From: Motiliproteus sp965230185
GTDB taxonomy: Bacteria > Pseudomonadota > Gammaproteobacteria > Pseudomonadales > Balneatricaceae
Length of the DNA stretch: 64,000 bases
Reading direction: 5' to 3'
Assembly (NCBI GenBank): GCA_965230185.1
Contig: OZ245995.1
Span: 1,302,001-1,366,000 of the forward strand
Shown here: piece after piece, positions 16,152 to 25,646 of the stretch
Layout: every line of letters starts with the position of its first letter
Position numbering within the stretch: position 1 is the first letter of the stretch
Position numbers and translations under genes: made by a program
Notes under the pieces: generated by a model
Database searches by the model: none
Told to the model about the DNA's origin: nothing
The model's input: the letters and a program-made list of their open reading frames with translations, nothing else

Positions 16152-17390
16152 ATGGCATACAGTAAGGTTTCGGTAGTTGGTCTTGGTTATATCGGGTTGC
16201 CTACAGCTGCCGTCCTGGCTTCGCGCGGGGTAGATGTCGTAGGTGTAGATGTCACACCGAATGCGGTAGAAACCATCAATCGTGGTGAGGTCCATATTGT
16301 TGAGCCGGATCTGGATATCGTTGTTAAAGCAGTGGTTACTACGGGTAAGCTCCGTGCGACCCTGGAGCCGGAGTCTGCTGATGCTTTTATGATCGCGGTC
16401 CCGACTCCCTTTAAAGATGGCCATCAACCAGATCTCTCCTATATTCGGCAGGCTGCAGAAGCGATAGCACCGGTGCTGCGGGCGGGGAATCTGGTGGTAC
16501 TGGAGTCTACTTCACCTGTTGGGGCAACAGAACAGTTGTCCCACTGGCTGGCTGAATATCGTAGGGATCTTCACTTTCCCCACCAGCACAAAGATAAGCC
16601 GGATATCCATGTTGCTCACTGTCCTGAGCGAGTGCTTCCGGGGCAGGTATTGCAGGAGCTGGTAGCCAATGATCGGGTGATTGGTGGCCTGACATCGGCC
16701 TGTGCCGAGCAGGCCAGAGAGCTCTACCAGACCTTTGTCCGCGGTGAGTGTATTACCACCGATGCCCGGACAGCAGAATTGAGCAAGCTGACCGAAAACG
16801 CCTTCCGTGACGTTAATATTGCCTTTGCTAACGAGTTGTCGATTGTTGCCGACAAACTGAATGTGAACGTCTGGGAACTGATAGCGCTGGCCAACCGCCA
16901 TCCTCGGGTCAACATTCTGAATCCCGGGCCGGGTGTTGGCGGCCACTGCATAGCGGTTGACCCCTGGTTTATTGTCAGTAGCGCTCCGGAGCAGGCGCGA
17001 TTAATTCGCATGGCCCGGGAGGTTAATGACAGTAAACCGGACTATGTGATCGAGAAGGTTCGTAACGCAGCCGACGAATTCAAACGCCCGGTTATTGCTT
17101 GTCTGGGACTTGCTTTCAAAGCGGATATCGATGACTTGCGTGAGAGCCCTGCGTTGGAAATTGTTAAAACCATTGCCAGCGAGGGGCTGGGCCGGGTGCT
17201 GGCGGTGGAACCCCATATCGATACATTACCGGCTGAGCTGGCAGAAGCCGGGGTTGAGCTGATGGAGCTGGATGCGGCCCTGGCGGAGGCTAATACCCTT
17301 GTTGCACTAGTTGATCATAAGGCGTTTAAAGGTATTCCTCTGTCAAAAATCACCAGCAAGGTAGTTATTGATACTCGGGGACTGTGGTAA
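16152..17390 (+). CDS. wecC: UDP-N-acetyl-D-mannosamine dehydrogenase
   Basis: A 412-aa member of the UDP-glucose/GDP-mannose dehydrogenase family that oxidises UDP-ManNAc twice to UDP-ManNAcA. The N-terminal Rossmann site is VVGLGYIGLPTAAVLASRG. The middle domain has LTENAFRDVNIAFANELS, and the catalytic Cys is in PGVGGHCIAVDP. The C-terminal domain has CLGLAFKADIDDLRESPALE. The WecC-type wording (GGHCIAVDPWF and SPALEI) and position straight after wecB favour ManNAc over glucose specificity. Two more dehydrogenases of the same superfamily follow at 17557 and 20917. UDP-ManNAcA is a donor for enterobacterial-common-antigen-like or O-antigen glycans. Confidence 0.92.
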   Translation: MAYSKVSVVGLGYIGLPTAAVLASRGVDVVGVDVTPNAVETINRGEVHIVEPDLDIVVKAVVTTGKLRATLEPESADAFMIAVPTPFKDGHQPDLSYIRQAAEAIAPVLRAGNLVVLESTSPVGATEQLSHWLAEYRRDLHFPHQHKDKPDIHVAHCPERVLPGQVLQELVANDRVIGGLTSACAEQARELYQTFVRGECITTDARTAELSKLTENAFRDVNIAFANELSIVADKLNVNVWELIALANRHPRVNILNPGPGVGGHCIAVDPWFIVSSAPEQARLIRMAREVNDSKPDYVIEKVRNAADEFKRPVIACLGLAFKADIDDLRESPALEIVKTIASEGLGRVLAVEPHIDTLPAELAEAGVELMELDAALAEANTLVALVDHKAFKGIPLSKITSKVVIDTRGLW

Positions 17391-17556
17391 ACATTACAGG
17401 TGGGTAGTTGATCACTGTCGAAACCGGCCATCAGCAATCCAGGCTGCTGAGGGGCAAGTGTCACTGGCTCCAGGCAGTGTTTGGCTGAAACAAAATGTCA
17501 GGATTCGTACATATATTCTGGCGTCGAATTGGTAGTAAAAGCAGGACAAACGTTTT

Positions 17557-18897
17557 ATGAGAGTATCGATTTTTGGTACCGGGTATGTGGGATTGGTTAC
17601 GGGGGCCTGCCTGGCTGAATCGGGACACCATGTATGCTGTGTTGACGTAGATGAATCTAAAATCGACGCCCTGAAAGCCGGTGAAATACCAATCTATGAA
17701 CCGGGCTTGAAGCGCTACGTGGAGGACGGTCTTGAAGGTAAACGACTGTCTTTTACCACTTCTGCAGAAGAAGCGGTAGCCGATAGTGATCTGATCTTTA
17801 TTGCAGTAGGTACTCCTCCGGATGAGGATGGGTCAGCAGACCTGAAGTATGTTCTGGAAGTGGCCCGTACAGTCGGTCAATTAATGGAAAATCCCAAGAC
17901 CGTTATTACTAAGTCCACCGTACCGGTCGGAACAGCGGATAAGGTTCAGGAGGCGATAAAGGGCGAGCTGGATAAACGTACCGTAGAGATTGCGTTTGAT
18001 GTGGCGTCTAATCCAGAGTTTCTGAAAGAGGGGAACGCCGTTGCTGACTTTATGAAGCCGGACCGCATTATTGTGGGTACCGCCTCAGAGAGGGTCATGG
18101 AGCAGATGCGCGAGCTCTACAGTCCTTTTAACCGTCAGCGGGATAAGCTGATCTTTATGGATATCCGTTCGGCAGAGCTGACGAAATATGCCGCCAACGC
18201 AATGCTGGCTACCAAGATCAGCTTTATGAACGAGATGGCCAATCTGGCGGAACGTTTGGGTGCGGATATCGAGAGTGTTCGTAACGGTATTGGCTCCGAT
18301 CCCCGTATCGGTTACCACTTCATCTATCCTGGCTGTGGCTACGGTGGATCCTGTTTTCCAAAAGATGTCCAGGCGCTGGAGCGTACTGCCCGTGAGTGTG
18401 GCTATGAGGCGGAATTGCTCACTGCAGTGGAGGTGATTAACAGGCGACAGAAAGATAAGCTGTTCGAGCTGATTTCTGCTCATTATGGTGGAGACCTCCT
18501 GGGAAAAACGATCGCCTTGTGGGGGCTGGCTTTTAAGCCTAATACCGATGATATGCGTGAAGCTCCCAGCCGTGTGCTGATGGAATCCTTGTGGCAGGCC
18601 GGAGCGAAGGTTCGGGCCTATGACCCTGAAGCCAGTCAGGAGACTCGCCGCATCTACGGCGATCGCCCTGATCTGGAACTGGTGGAGAATCAGCAGGAGG
18701 CGCTGACTGGTGCCGATGCGCTGGCAATCTGTACAGAGTGGAAGAGCTTCTGGGCACCGGAGTTTGAGCTGATCGAGCAGCAGCTCAGCGAGCCGGTCAT
18801 TTTTGATGGTCGTAATCTGTTCGATCCGCAGCAGCTGGACGAGCGGGGGATCACCTACTATGCCATCGGTCGTGGTAAGAGCGTCGAGAATCACTGA
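17557..18897 (+). CDS. ugd: UDP-glucose 6-dehydrogenase
   Basis: This enzyme makes UDP-glucuronate from UDP-glucose with two NAD+. The 446-aa sequence shows IFGTGYVGLVTGACLAESGH at the N-terminus, SNPEFLKEGNAVADFMKPDR, LTKYAANAMLATKISFMNEM, the catalytic Cys in YGGSCFPKDVQAL, and WGLAFKPNTDDMREAPS. These are the classic Ugd motifs and differ from the WecC/TviB pattern next door. A 166-bp gap separates it from wecC, so it may have its own promoter. Its product feeds the UDP-glucuronate 4-epimerase at 22250. Confidence 0.95.
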   Translation: MRVSIFGTGYVGLVTGACLAESGHHVCCVDVDESKIDALKAGEIPIYEPGLKRYVEDGLEGKRLSFTTSAEEAVADSDLIFIAVGTPPDEDGSADLKYVLEVARTVGQLMENPKTVITKSTVPVGTADKVQEAIKGELDKRTVEIAFDVASNPEFLKEGNAVADFMKPDRIIVGTASERVMEQMRELYSPFNRQRDKLIFMDIRSAELTKYAANAMLATKISFMNEMANLAERLGADIESVRNGIGSDPRIGYHFIYPGCGYGGSCFPKDVQALERTARECGYEAELLTAVEVINRRQKDKLFELISAHYGGDLLGKTIALWGLAFKPNTDDMREAPSRVLMESLWQAGAKVRAYDPEASQETRRIYGDRPDLELVENQQEALTGADALAICTEWKSFWAPEFELIEQQLSEPVIFDGRNLFDPQQLDERGITYYAIGRGKSVENH

Positions 18898-18927
18898 TTT
18901 CATTTTGTACTCCGGCAGCACTTCTCG

Positions 18928-20877
18928 ATGCTAAAGCAGCTTCTGGGACTGGACCGGCTCTATAAGGCTTCGCTGGTAGCGCTGCTGGATACCGGGCTCG
19001 TACTGGTTTCTCTGTGGCTGGCGTTTTCCTTACGGCTGGGTGAATGGTACCAACCTGGTGGCGGCCAGTGGTTCCTATTTGGGGTGGCACCGCTGGTCGC
19101 CATTCCTATATTTGTTCGGATGGGGCTTTACCGGGCGGTGATCCGCTATATCGGCCATCGGGCGATGCTGACCATCGCCTGGGCAAACGGTATTGCCGCG
19201 CTGATATGGTCTCTTTTTCCGTTCTATCTGCCGCAATTTCTTAATATCGACCTGTTCGCGCCTCGTTCTTTGCCCTTTATTTTCTGGATGGTGCTCTGCA
19301 TTACCATCGGTGGTAGTCGCCAGGTGGCCCGCTGGTTTATTGCCGATCTCTTTCGAACTGAAAAGCGAAAGCACCTGCTGATCTATGGTGCCGGTGAGGC
19401 CGGGGTTCAGCTTGCTTCCTCTCTGGGTCTCAGCAGTGAAGTTCGGTTACTGGGGTTTATCGACGATAAAGCGGCCTTACACGGTCACCAGGTGGCGGGC
19501 CTGCAGGTGCTGGGTGACTGGACTGCCATATCCGGGTTGAAGGAGGAGTATGAATCGCTGGAGGTTCTGCTGGCGATGCCGAGTGCCAGCCGGGCGGATC
19601 GGCGATGTATTCTCGACCGCCTGGAAAAAGTAGCGGTTGCTGTGCGGAGTATGCCGTCACTGGATGATATTGCCCTGGGTCGCGCAGATCTGACCGAACT
19701 CTATGAGATCGACATGACTGATCTGTTAGGGCGTCAGGAAATTCCCCCTCATCCGGATCTGTTGCACCGCTGTGTTCGTGGCAAAACGGTGATGGTAACC
19801 GGGGCGGGCGGAACGATTGGTTCCGAACTCTGTCGGCAGATCCTGAATCTGGAAGCCGATCGTTTGATTCTGCTGGAACACTCCGAATTTCAGCTGTTCA
19901 GTATCGTTGAGGAACTGAATAAACGGGTTGGACAGTACTGTCTGGATATACGTGTGGTTCCCATCCTCGGTACTGTATTAGACCGGGGCCTGGTGGCTAA
20001 ACTGCTTCAGGTCTATAACATCACCACCATTTATCACGCCGCAGCCTATAAGCATGTTCCAATCGTTGAGCACAACGTTCTTGCGGGCGTGCGAAACAAC
20101 GTGATCGGGACCTTCAATATTGCCATCGAAGCGGTAAGAATGGGGGTGGAGCATTTTGTACTGGTGTCCACTGATAAAGCGGTGCGCCCGACGAATACCA
20201 TGGGAGCCAGTAAACGGATGGCTGAGATGGTGTTGCAGGGGCTGCAGCTGAGTCAGGCAAACCGGCGGACCTGTTTTTCGATGGTGCGCTTCGGCAATGT
20301 GCTGGGGTCATCGGGTTCAGTTATTCCACTGTTTAAGGAGCAGATCGCCCGAGGAGGCCCGGTGACCGTCACCCATCCGGATATCATTCGCTACTTTATG
20401 ACGATTCCGGAAGCTGCATCGCTGGTGATCCAGGCTGGCTCCATGGGGCGGGGGGGAGACCTGTTTGTACTGGATATGGGGGGGCCGGTAAAGATTGCCG
20501 ATCTTGCCCGGCGGATGATACGTTTGTCCGGCTACCAGGTGGGAGAGGGGGATGGAAAAAATTCGGGGAGTGGCATCCCGATCTGCTATACCGGTCTCCG
20601 TCATGGTGAGAAACTTTATGAGGAGCTGTTGATCGGTGACAATGTATCTGGCACAGAGCACCCGCTTATAATGGTAGCGGATGAGCAGGGCCCGGAGTGT
20701 GAGGATATCTGCCAACTGGTTGCCAGCCTTGATGACCTTCTCAGGCAACAGGAAGTGATGGCTGTGCGACAATTTTTGCTCGATCAGATCAGCGGATATC
20801 AGCCTCAATGTGAGATGGAAGATACTTTGTGGCTTGAGATGCACCTCGAGCTACAATCAGACCGGCACGTCCAGTGA
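18928..20877 (+). CDS. wbpM: membrane-bound UDP-HexNAc 4,6-dehydratase (WbpM/PglF/CapD type)
   Basis: The 649-aa protein has four N-terminal membrane helices (to about 130), a first Rossmann region (LLIYGAGEAGVQLA at 150-163) and a C-terminal dehydratase domain (TGAGGTIGSELCRQI at 291-305). Catalysis in this family uses an S-M-K triad instead of S-Y-K. Here VSTDKAVRPTNTMGASKR carries Asp416-Lys417, Met425 and Lys429. It converts UDP-GlcNAc to UDP-4-keto-6-deoxy-GlcNAc, the precursor of QuiNAc, FucNAc and diamino sugars. Its partners are probably the WbpV/WbpK-like reductase at 32124 and the WbpL-like transferase at 33090, although 11 kb of other genes lie between them. The start at ATG 18928 is 30 bp after ugd. 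Confidence 0.93.
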   Translation: MLKQLLGLDRLYKASLVALLDTGLVLVSLWLAFSLRLGEWYQPGGGQWFLFGVAPLVAIPIFVRMGLYRAVIRYIGHRAMLTIAWANGIAALIWSLFPFYLPQFLNIDLFAPRSLPFIFWMVLCITIGGSRQVARWFIADLFRTEKRKHLLIYGAGEAGVQLASSLGLSSEVRLLGFIDDKAALHGHQVAGLQVLGDWTAISGLKEEYESLEVLLAMPSASRADRRCILDRLEKVAVAVRSMPSLDDIALGRADLTELYEIDMTDLLGRQEIPPHPDLLHRCVRGKTVMVTGAGGTIGSELCRQILNLEADRLILLEHSEFQLFSIVEELNKRVGQYCLDIRVVPILGTVLDRGLVAKLLQVYNITTIYHAAAYKHVPIVEHNVLAGVRNNVIGTFNIAIEAVRMGVEHFVLVSTDKAVRPTNTMGASKRMAEMVLQGLQLSQANRRTCFSMVRFGNVLGSSGSVIPLFKEQIARGGPVTVTHPDIIRYFMTIPEAASLVIQAGSMGRGGDLFVLDMGGPVKIADLARRMIRLSGYQVGEGDGKNSGSGIPICYTGLRHGEKLYEELLIGDNVSGTEHPLIMVADEQGPECEDICQLVASLDDLLRQQEVMAVRQFLLDQISGYQPQCEMEDTLWLEMHLELQSDRHVQ

Positions 20878-20916
20878 GCGCCGGAACTCGGAACAATTCG
20901 GAAGGACATCAGAGAT

Positions 20917-22203
20917 ATGGATCTTGCAGATCGTTTTAACCAGCTCAGAATTGCGGTCATTGGACTGGGTTATGTGGGGTTGCCGTTGGCGGTCTCTTTT
21001 GGGCGCCGCTATGACACAGTTGGTTTTGACATCAGGGCTGCACGGGTTGAGGAGCTGCTGGAGGGACGAGACTCTACCCAGGAAGTGACATCGGAGGAAC
21101 TCGGAGAGTCATCGCAGCTCCGCTTCAGTTGTGACAAAACTGATCTGGTGAGTTGTAACGTCTTTATCGTCACCGTCCCGACTCCTATCGATGAGTATAA
21201 ACAACCGGATCTGACGCCGCTGATCAGGGCCTCGGAGATGATTGGCTCGGTGTTATCCGCTGGTGACGCCGTGGTCTACGAGTCTACTGTCTATCCCGGT
21301 GCCACCGAAGAGGTCTGTGTCCCGATTCTGGAAGAGATATCCGGGTTGATTTTTAATGAAGGCTTTTCAGTCGGCTACAGTCCGGAGCGGATCAATCCCG
21401 GTGACAAGGAGCATCGGCTGGAAACCATTCTCAAGGTAACCTCGGGTTCCAATGCCCCAACTGCAGAGTTTGTGGACCAGCTTTACGGCTCCATCGTGAC
21501 TGCAGGGACCCATAAAGCCAGCTCCATCAAAGTGGCGGAAGCGGCCAAGGTGATCGAAAATACACAGCGTGATCTGAATATCGCGCTGATCAATGAGCTG
21601 GCGATTATTTTCGACAAGCTGGATATAGATACCGGTGAAGTGTTAGCGGCGGCCGGCACCAAGTGGAACTTTCTGCCGTTCCGCCCCGGACTGGTGGGGG
21701 GGCACTGCATCAGTATCGATCCCTACTACCTGACCCATAAAGCGCAGTCTATTGGTTACCATCCGGAGATTATCCTTGCCGGTCGACGTCTGAATGATGG
21801 CATGGGTGCTTTTGTGGTCTCCACAGTGATCAAGCTGATGACTCAGCGTAAGATCCAGGTGGTGGACAGCCGGGTATTGATTATGGGGCTGACCTTTAAA
21901 GAGAATTGCCCGGATCTGCGTAATACTCGAGTGATAGATATGATCCGGGAGCTCAACGAATATCATGCTCAGGTGGATGTTTATGATCCCTGGGCTGACG
22001 CTGAGGAGGCGAAGGCAGAATATGGCATCGATCTGGTTCCGGACCTGGAGGACGAGCAATACGATGCCATTATTCTGGCGGTGGGTCATGGTCAGTTTGC
22101 TGAAATGTCTGCGAAGGAGATTCGCGCACTTGGTAAATCTGAGCACGTCCTCTATGACATTAAACATTTGTTACCTGCCGAACTGGTCGACGGTCGGCTG
22201 TAA
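20917..22203 (+). CDS. tviB: UDP-N-acetylhexosamine 6-dehydrogenase (TviB/WbpO type)
   Basis: A third UDP-sugar dehydrogenase, 428 aa, oxidising UDP-GlcNAc (or UDP-GalNAc) to the uronic acid. It shows VIGLGYVGLPLAVSFGRRYD, VPTPIDEYKQPDLTPL, YSPERINPGDKEHRLE, VIENTQRDLNIALINELA and the catalytic Cys in GLVGGHCISIDPYYLTHKA. The SPERINPGDK and NTQRDLNIAL motifs are typical of the TviB/WbpO group rather than Ugd or WecC. It follows the 4,6-dehydratase by 39 bp and is followed by an epimerase, the same order as tviB-tviC in the Vi capsule locus. GlcNAc versus GalNAc specificity cannot be read from the sequence. Confidence 0.88.
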   Translation: MDLADRFNQLRIAVIGLGYVGLPLAVSFGRRYDTVGFDIRAARVEELLEGRDSTQEVTSEELGESSQLRFSCDKTDLVSCNVFIVTVPTPIDEYKQPDLTPLIRASEMIGSVLSAGDAVVYESTVYPGATEEVCVPILEEISGLIFNEGFSVGYSPERINPGDKEHRLETILKVTSGSNAPTAEFVDQLYGSIVTAGTHKASSIKVAEAAKVIENTQRDLNIALINELAIIFDKLDIDTGEVLAAAGTKWNFLPFRPGLVGGHCISIDPYYLTHKAQSIGYHPEIILAGRRLNDGMGAFVVSTVIKLMTQRKIQVVDSRVLIMGLTFKENCPDLRNTRVIDMIRELNEYHAQVDVYDPWADAEEAKAEYGIDLVPDLEDEQYDAIILAVGHGQFAEMSAKEIRALGKSEHVLYDIKHLLPAELVDGRL

Positions 22204-22249
22204 TCCGAATACAGGCTGAGAATCAGGCCAAAGAGATCAGGAATTTAAA

Positions 22250-23266
22250 ATGAAGGTACTCGTAACCGGAGCTGCAGGGTTTATCGGTTCTCATGTTTGT
22301 GAAGTATTGCTCAGACGTGGTGATGACGTCGTTGGTCTTGATAATATCAATGACTACTATGATGTCTCCCTGAAGTATGCCCGTCTTGACCGACTGAAAG
22401 ATCTGCAAAGCGACGGTTGTTTCCGGTTCGTTAAAATAGATGTGGCTGATCAGGCGGCGATGGAAAAGCTATTTGCTGATGAGCAATTCGATCGGGTCGT
22501 TCATCTAGCGGCTCAGGCAGGTGTTCGCTATAGCATTGAGAATCCAAGAGCCTATATCGACAGTAATATTGTTGGCTTCCTGAATATTCTGGAAGGGTGC
22601 CGCTACAACAGGGTCGAGAATCTGGTTTACGCCTCCTCCAGTTCTGTTTACGGTGCTAATGAAACTATGCCGTTTTCAGAGCATGACAATGTTGACCATC
22701 CCCTTTCTTTATATGCCGCTTCGAAAAAGTCCAATGAGCTGATGGCCCATACGTATAGTCATCTCTACGGATTACCCACTATCGGCCTGCGGTTTTTCAC
22801 TGTCTACGGTCCCTGGGGTCGCCCGGATATGGCCTTGTTTCTGTTTACGAAGGCGATTCTGGCCGGTGAGCCAATCAATGTGTTCAATTACGGTAAACAC
22901 CGCCGTGATTTCACCTACATCGACGACATTGTTGAAGGCATCATACGGACCCTGGATCGCCCGGCAGAACCTGACGAGCAGTGGACGGGTATCAAACCGG
23001 ATCCTGCCACCAGTAAAGCTCCGTGGAGGGTATTCAACATTGGCAACCAGAGACCGGTCGAGTTGTTGACTTATATCGAGCTGCTGGAGAAAAACCTTGG
23101 TAAGACTGCCGAAAAGAACTTGCTACCGCTACAACCTGGTGATGTTCCGGATACCTATGCGGATGTGCAGTCATTGGTGGACTGGGCGGATTACAAACCG
23201 TCGATCCCAGTGGAAGAGGGTATCCGTAAATTTGTGGGATGGTATCAGGAATACTATCAGGTATAG
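22250..23266 (+). CDS. UDP-glucuronate 4-epimerase
   Basis: An extended SDR epimerase of 338 aa, expected to interconvert UDP-GlcA and UDP-GalA. It shows VTGAAGFIGSH at the NAD site, LDNINDYYDVSLKYARL, HLAAQAGVRYSIENP, the catalytic Ser-Tyr-Lys (ASSSSVYG then YAASKK), FFTVYGPWGRPDMALF, HRRDFTYIDDIVEG and LQPGDVPDTYADV. These are typical of the LpsL/Cap1J glucuronate-epimerase group. Ugd at 17557 would provide the substrate. Because it sits directly after a TviB-type dehydrogenase, a TviC-like role on UDP-GlcNAcA is a possible alternative. It is the last of the G+C-richer precursor genes, and the DNA becomes strongly AT-rich within the next 100 bp. Confidence 0.88.
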   Translation: MKVLVTGAAGFIGSHVCEVLLRRGDDVVGLDNINDYYDVSLKYARLDRLKDLQSDGCFRFVKIDVADQAAMEKLFADEQFDRVVHLAAQAGVRYSIENPRAYIDSNIVGFLNILEGCRYNRVENLVYASSSSVYGANETMPFSEHDNVDHPLSLYAASKKSNELMAHTYSHLYGLPTIGLRFFTVYGPWGRPDMALFLFTKAILAGEPINVFNYGKHRRDFTYIDDIVEGIIRTLDRPAEPDEQWTGIKPDPATSKAPWRVFNIGNQRPVELLTYIELLEKNLGKTAEKNLLPLQPGDVPDTYADVQSLVDWADYKPSIPVEEGIRKFVGWYQEYYQV

Positions 23267-23367
23267 ATACTCGTCAGATTAGCTTTATTCTTTAGGTGCA
23301 TACCGGTTATTTGAAGGCCTAAAAAATTATATATTTTTGATGATTCCGGTTAATAGCGGGAACGTAT

Positions 23368-24171
23368 ATGGCGAATTTTATCTCCATTTGTGAATCTTTT
23401 TTACCAACCTTCCAGAAAATTCTTGAGGAAACAGGAGAATTTGAATCAAAGGGTATTTTTCATAGTGAAATGTTGATGTTTTGTGCGTTATGTGATCACT
23501 ATGGTATTGAGCATATAATTGAATCTGGCAGGGCTCGAGCACAGAGTACGGAGATGATCGCTCGATTTGTATCCGGTCGTGATAATTTAGAATTTGATAG
23601 CATTGAATATGATGCTGCATCTCCAGATGTCGAAATTGCTTCTCGTCGAATGGCTGCTCTGGGTAAGTGGGCTAATTTGCATTTTGGAGATTCTTTCAAG
23701 CTGATTCCTGATTTAGTAAACGATAGAAAGTGTATCCTGCTTGTTGATGGTCCCAAGGGACCCTCTGCGCTCAAGTTAATTCTTGAAACGCTGCTGCAGA
23801 GAGAGATTTCGGGGGCTTTTATACATGACGTACATAAAGATGCACGTAACATTAGGCCTATAATCGAAAAGTTTTTTCCTGAAAGTGTTTTTTCTGATCA
23901 GCCTGAATTTGTTAGAAGGTTCGAGTTTTTAGATAAGGAATGCTGGTCTATACAAGAAAAATCGGAAGGCTGCGCCGGATGGCGGCCTTATTATAGAGGA
24001 AAAACAAAAATGAAAAGCTATTCCGCTACTTTGGGGTTCATACCATTTGACGAGAAGGTCGACCAGAGTAAGGTTGAACATTGTCTTAGAGTCGTTCAAG
24101 AACAGGAACGAAAAGATCGATCTATATTTCAGCGTTTAATAAACAAAATTCGCCGATCTATTGAGCTCTAA
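23368..24171 (+). CDS. uncharacterised protein, possibly methyltransferase-like fold
   Basis: The 267-aa product is not one I can name. A segment HIIESGRARAQSTEMIARF at about 51-69 looks like the glycine-containing first loop of a Rossmann-like SAM methyltransferase. It is followed by a strand ending in an acidic residue (EYDAASPDVEIASRRM), then HFGDSFKLIPDL and LLVDGPKGPSALKL, which match the strand order of that fold. The C-terminal end is basic (RLINKIRRSI). ATG 23368 is preceded by GCGGGAA. It begins the AT-rich assembly block and is followed 2 bp later by wzx2. Sugar or lipid modification is a guess from the position. No function should be assigned firmly. Confidence 0.6.
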   Translation: MANFISICESFLPTFQKILEETGEFESKGIFHSEMLMFCALCDHYGIEHIIESGRARAQSTEMIARFVSGRDNLEFDSIEYDAASPDVEIASRRMAALGKWANLHFGDSFKLIPDLVNDRKCILLVDGPKGPSALKLILETLLQREISGAFIHDVHKDARNIRPIIEKFFPESVFSDQPEFVRRFEFLDKECWSIQEKSEGCAGWRPYYRGKTKMKSYSATLGFIPFDEKVDQSKVEHCLRVVQEQERKDRSIFQRLINKIRRSIEL

Positions 24172-24173
24172 AT

Positions 24174-25643
24174 TTGAAATACTTATGGCTGATTCTGGAA
24201 CGTGCGCACGGCGCTTGTTTTGGATTGTTGGCGTCAATTATTCTGGCACGAACACTTGATGTAAATGACTTTGGTGTTTACAAGACCCTTCTTTCATATT
24301 CCACGATAGTATCTCTTCTTTTTTATTTCTCATTCGGGGATGTTCTGGTTCGCTTTTTACCAGAGATAAAGAGGAATCAAAGTTCTTCCGCGATAGGACT
24401 GTTGATTTGCCTTGCCGTTTTAAGAATTTTGACCTTTTCAGCATTGATTTTTGTGTTGTGGGTCAACAGAGAATTTGTGCTCGCAATTATTAATATTCAA
24501 CTTTCGGATTTGCTGTTTGCGATTTTTGCAGCCTATATGCTGTTGCTTGCCTATAATAATCTTATTGGTCGATCCTTTATGACCGCAGACTCCAGGCGGC
24601 CATTCTTGTCGATTGTACTGATGATTAAGGAGTCAGTTAGAGTACTTGGCTTTGTTGTAATTCTTTTGCTGAACTGTTTTAGCCTTGAGAATGTACTTGT
24701 CGTTATAGTTATAACAGAGCTTATCTTTGCTTTTTATTACAGTTCTGATTTTGCATCCAGGTTTCGAGAATTTATCAACTTCTCCGGAGCTAAGCTTGCT
24801 TTGCTTGGTAGAGTGAGTAGATATGGTCTGTCAAATTACTTCAGGCAGTCGGCGTACTCGATGAGAGATGTCAGTGTTGACATGGCAGTCATTACTTCAA
24901 TGAGTTCTACCATAGGTGTCGGCTACTACGGTGTGGCGGCCGCTGTTTCTGGATTTTTTAGAAACGTTTCTTTCTTCAGGATTTTCTATGGAATATTACT
25001 TCCTGAAACTGTAGCAAAATACGATCTGATGAAGTCTGAAGATAGAGAAACAGTCCAGGCCTTGTTCAAGAGAATTGATAGGGTTCAGTTTGTTATAGTT
25101 GTTCCTGTTTTTTTATCGTTGGGCGCGTTGTTGAGTGAATTTATTGTTATTCTTTACGGCTATGATTATTCTCCGGCAGTTATGGCTTCGTTTCTTCTCT
25201 TTTTAGGTGTTTTTTTTGTTAATGCTTCTGATGCCTATTTTATGCTTATAAGTATTTTGGAACTCAATAGGGTATCGGCGTTGTTAGCTATATCAGCAGG
25301 TTTTCTTAATCTTTTTTTTGATATTGTATTGGTATATTTTTTCGGATTTCTGGGGGCTGCGATAGCTACTGTTATTGTTTCAGTAGTTAGCTATTTATTT
25401 CTTATTTATTATTTCTATCGTCTGAATATTTCTATTATTCAGGATGGTAGATATTACTATCTAACGCTCTTATGTAACTTGCCGCTTCTGATAGGAGGGG
25501 TTGCTTTAAATATGAACGATATAGGTTGGGTGTTAAAATTCGGATCTTCCTTTTTGTTGTTGCTCGTCTCTGTGCTTCTTGGCATGTTTTATGTGATTGA
25601 TAGACAGGATCGAAAATTAATATATAGTTTGATGAGGAAGTGA
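24174..25643 (+). CDS. second Wzx-like flippase
   Basis: A 489-aa polytopic membrane protein of the MOP polysaccharide-transporter group with about 12-14 hydrophobic segments. The N-terminus (ACFGLLASIILARTLDVNDF, about 14-33) has the Wzx pattern of a first helix ending in a conserved ARxL..xxFG loop. It starts with TTG 24174, only 2 bp after the previous stop, and no in-frame ATG lies before the conserved first helix. It is unlike the Wzx at 6165 and probably carries a different repeat unit. No Wzy-like gene is found between here and 34100, so its product may not be polymerised locally. Confidence 0.8.
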   Translation: MKYLWLILERAHGACFGLLASIILARTLDVNDFGVYKTLLSYSTIVSLLFYFSFGDVLVRFLPEIKRNQSSSAIGLLICLAVLRILTFSALIFVLWVNREFVLAIINIQLSDLLFAIFAAYMLLLAYNNLIGRSFMTADSRRPFLSIVLMIKESVRVLGFVVILLLNCFSLENVLVVIVITELIFAFYYSSDFASRFREFINFSGAKLALLGRVSRYGLSNYFRQSAYSMRDVSVDMAVITSMSSTIGVGYYGVAAAVSGFFRNVSFFRIFYGILLPETVAKYDLMKSEDRETVQALFKRIDRVQFVIVVPVFLSLGALLSEFIVILYGYDYSPAVMASFLLFLGVFFVNASDAYFMLISILELNRVSALLAISAGFLNLFFDIVLVYFFGFLGAAIATVIVSVVSYLFLIYYFYRLNISIIQDGRYYYLTLLCNLPLLIGGVALNMNDIGWVLKFGSSFLLLLVSVLLGMFYVIDRQDRKLIYSLMRK

Positions 25644-25646
25644 TTA

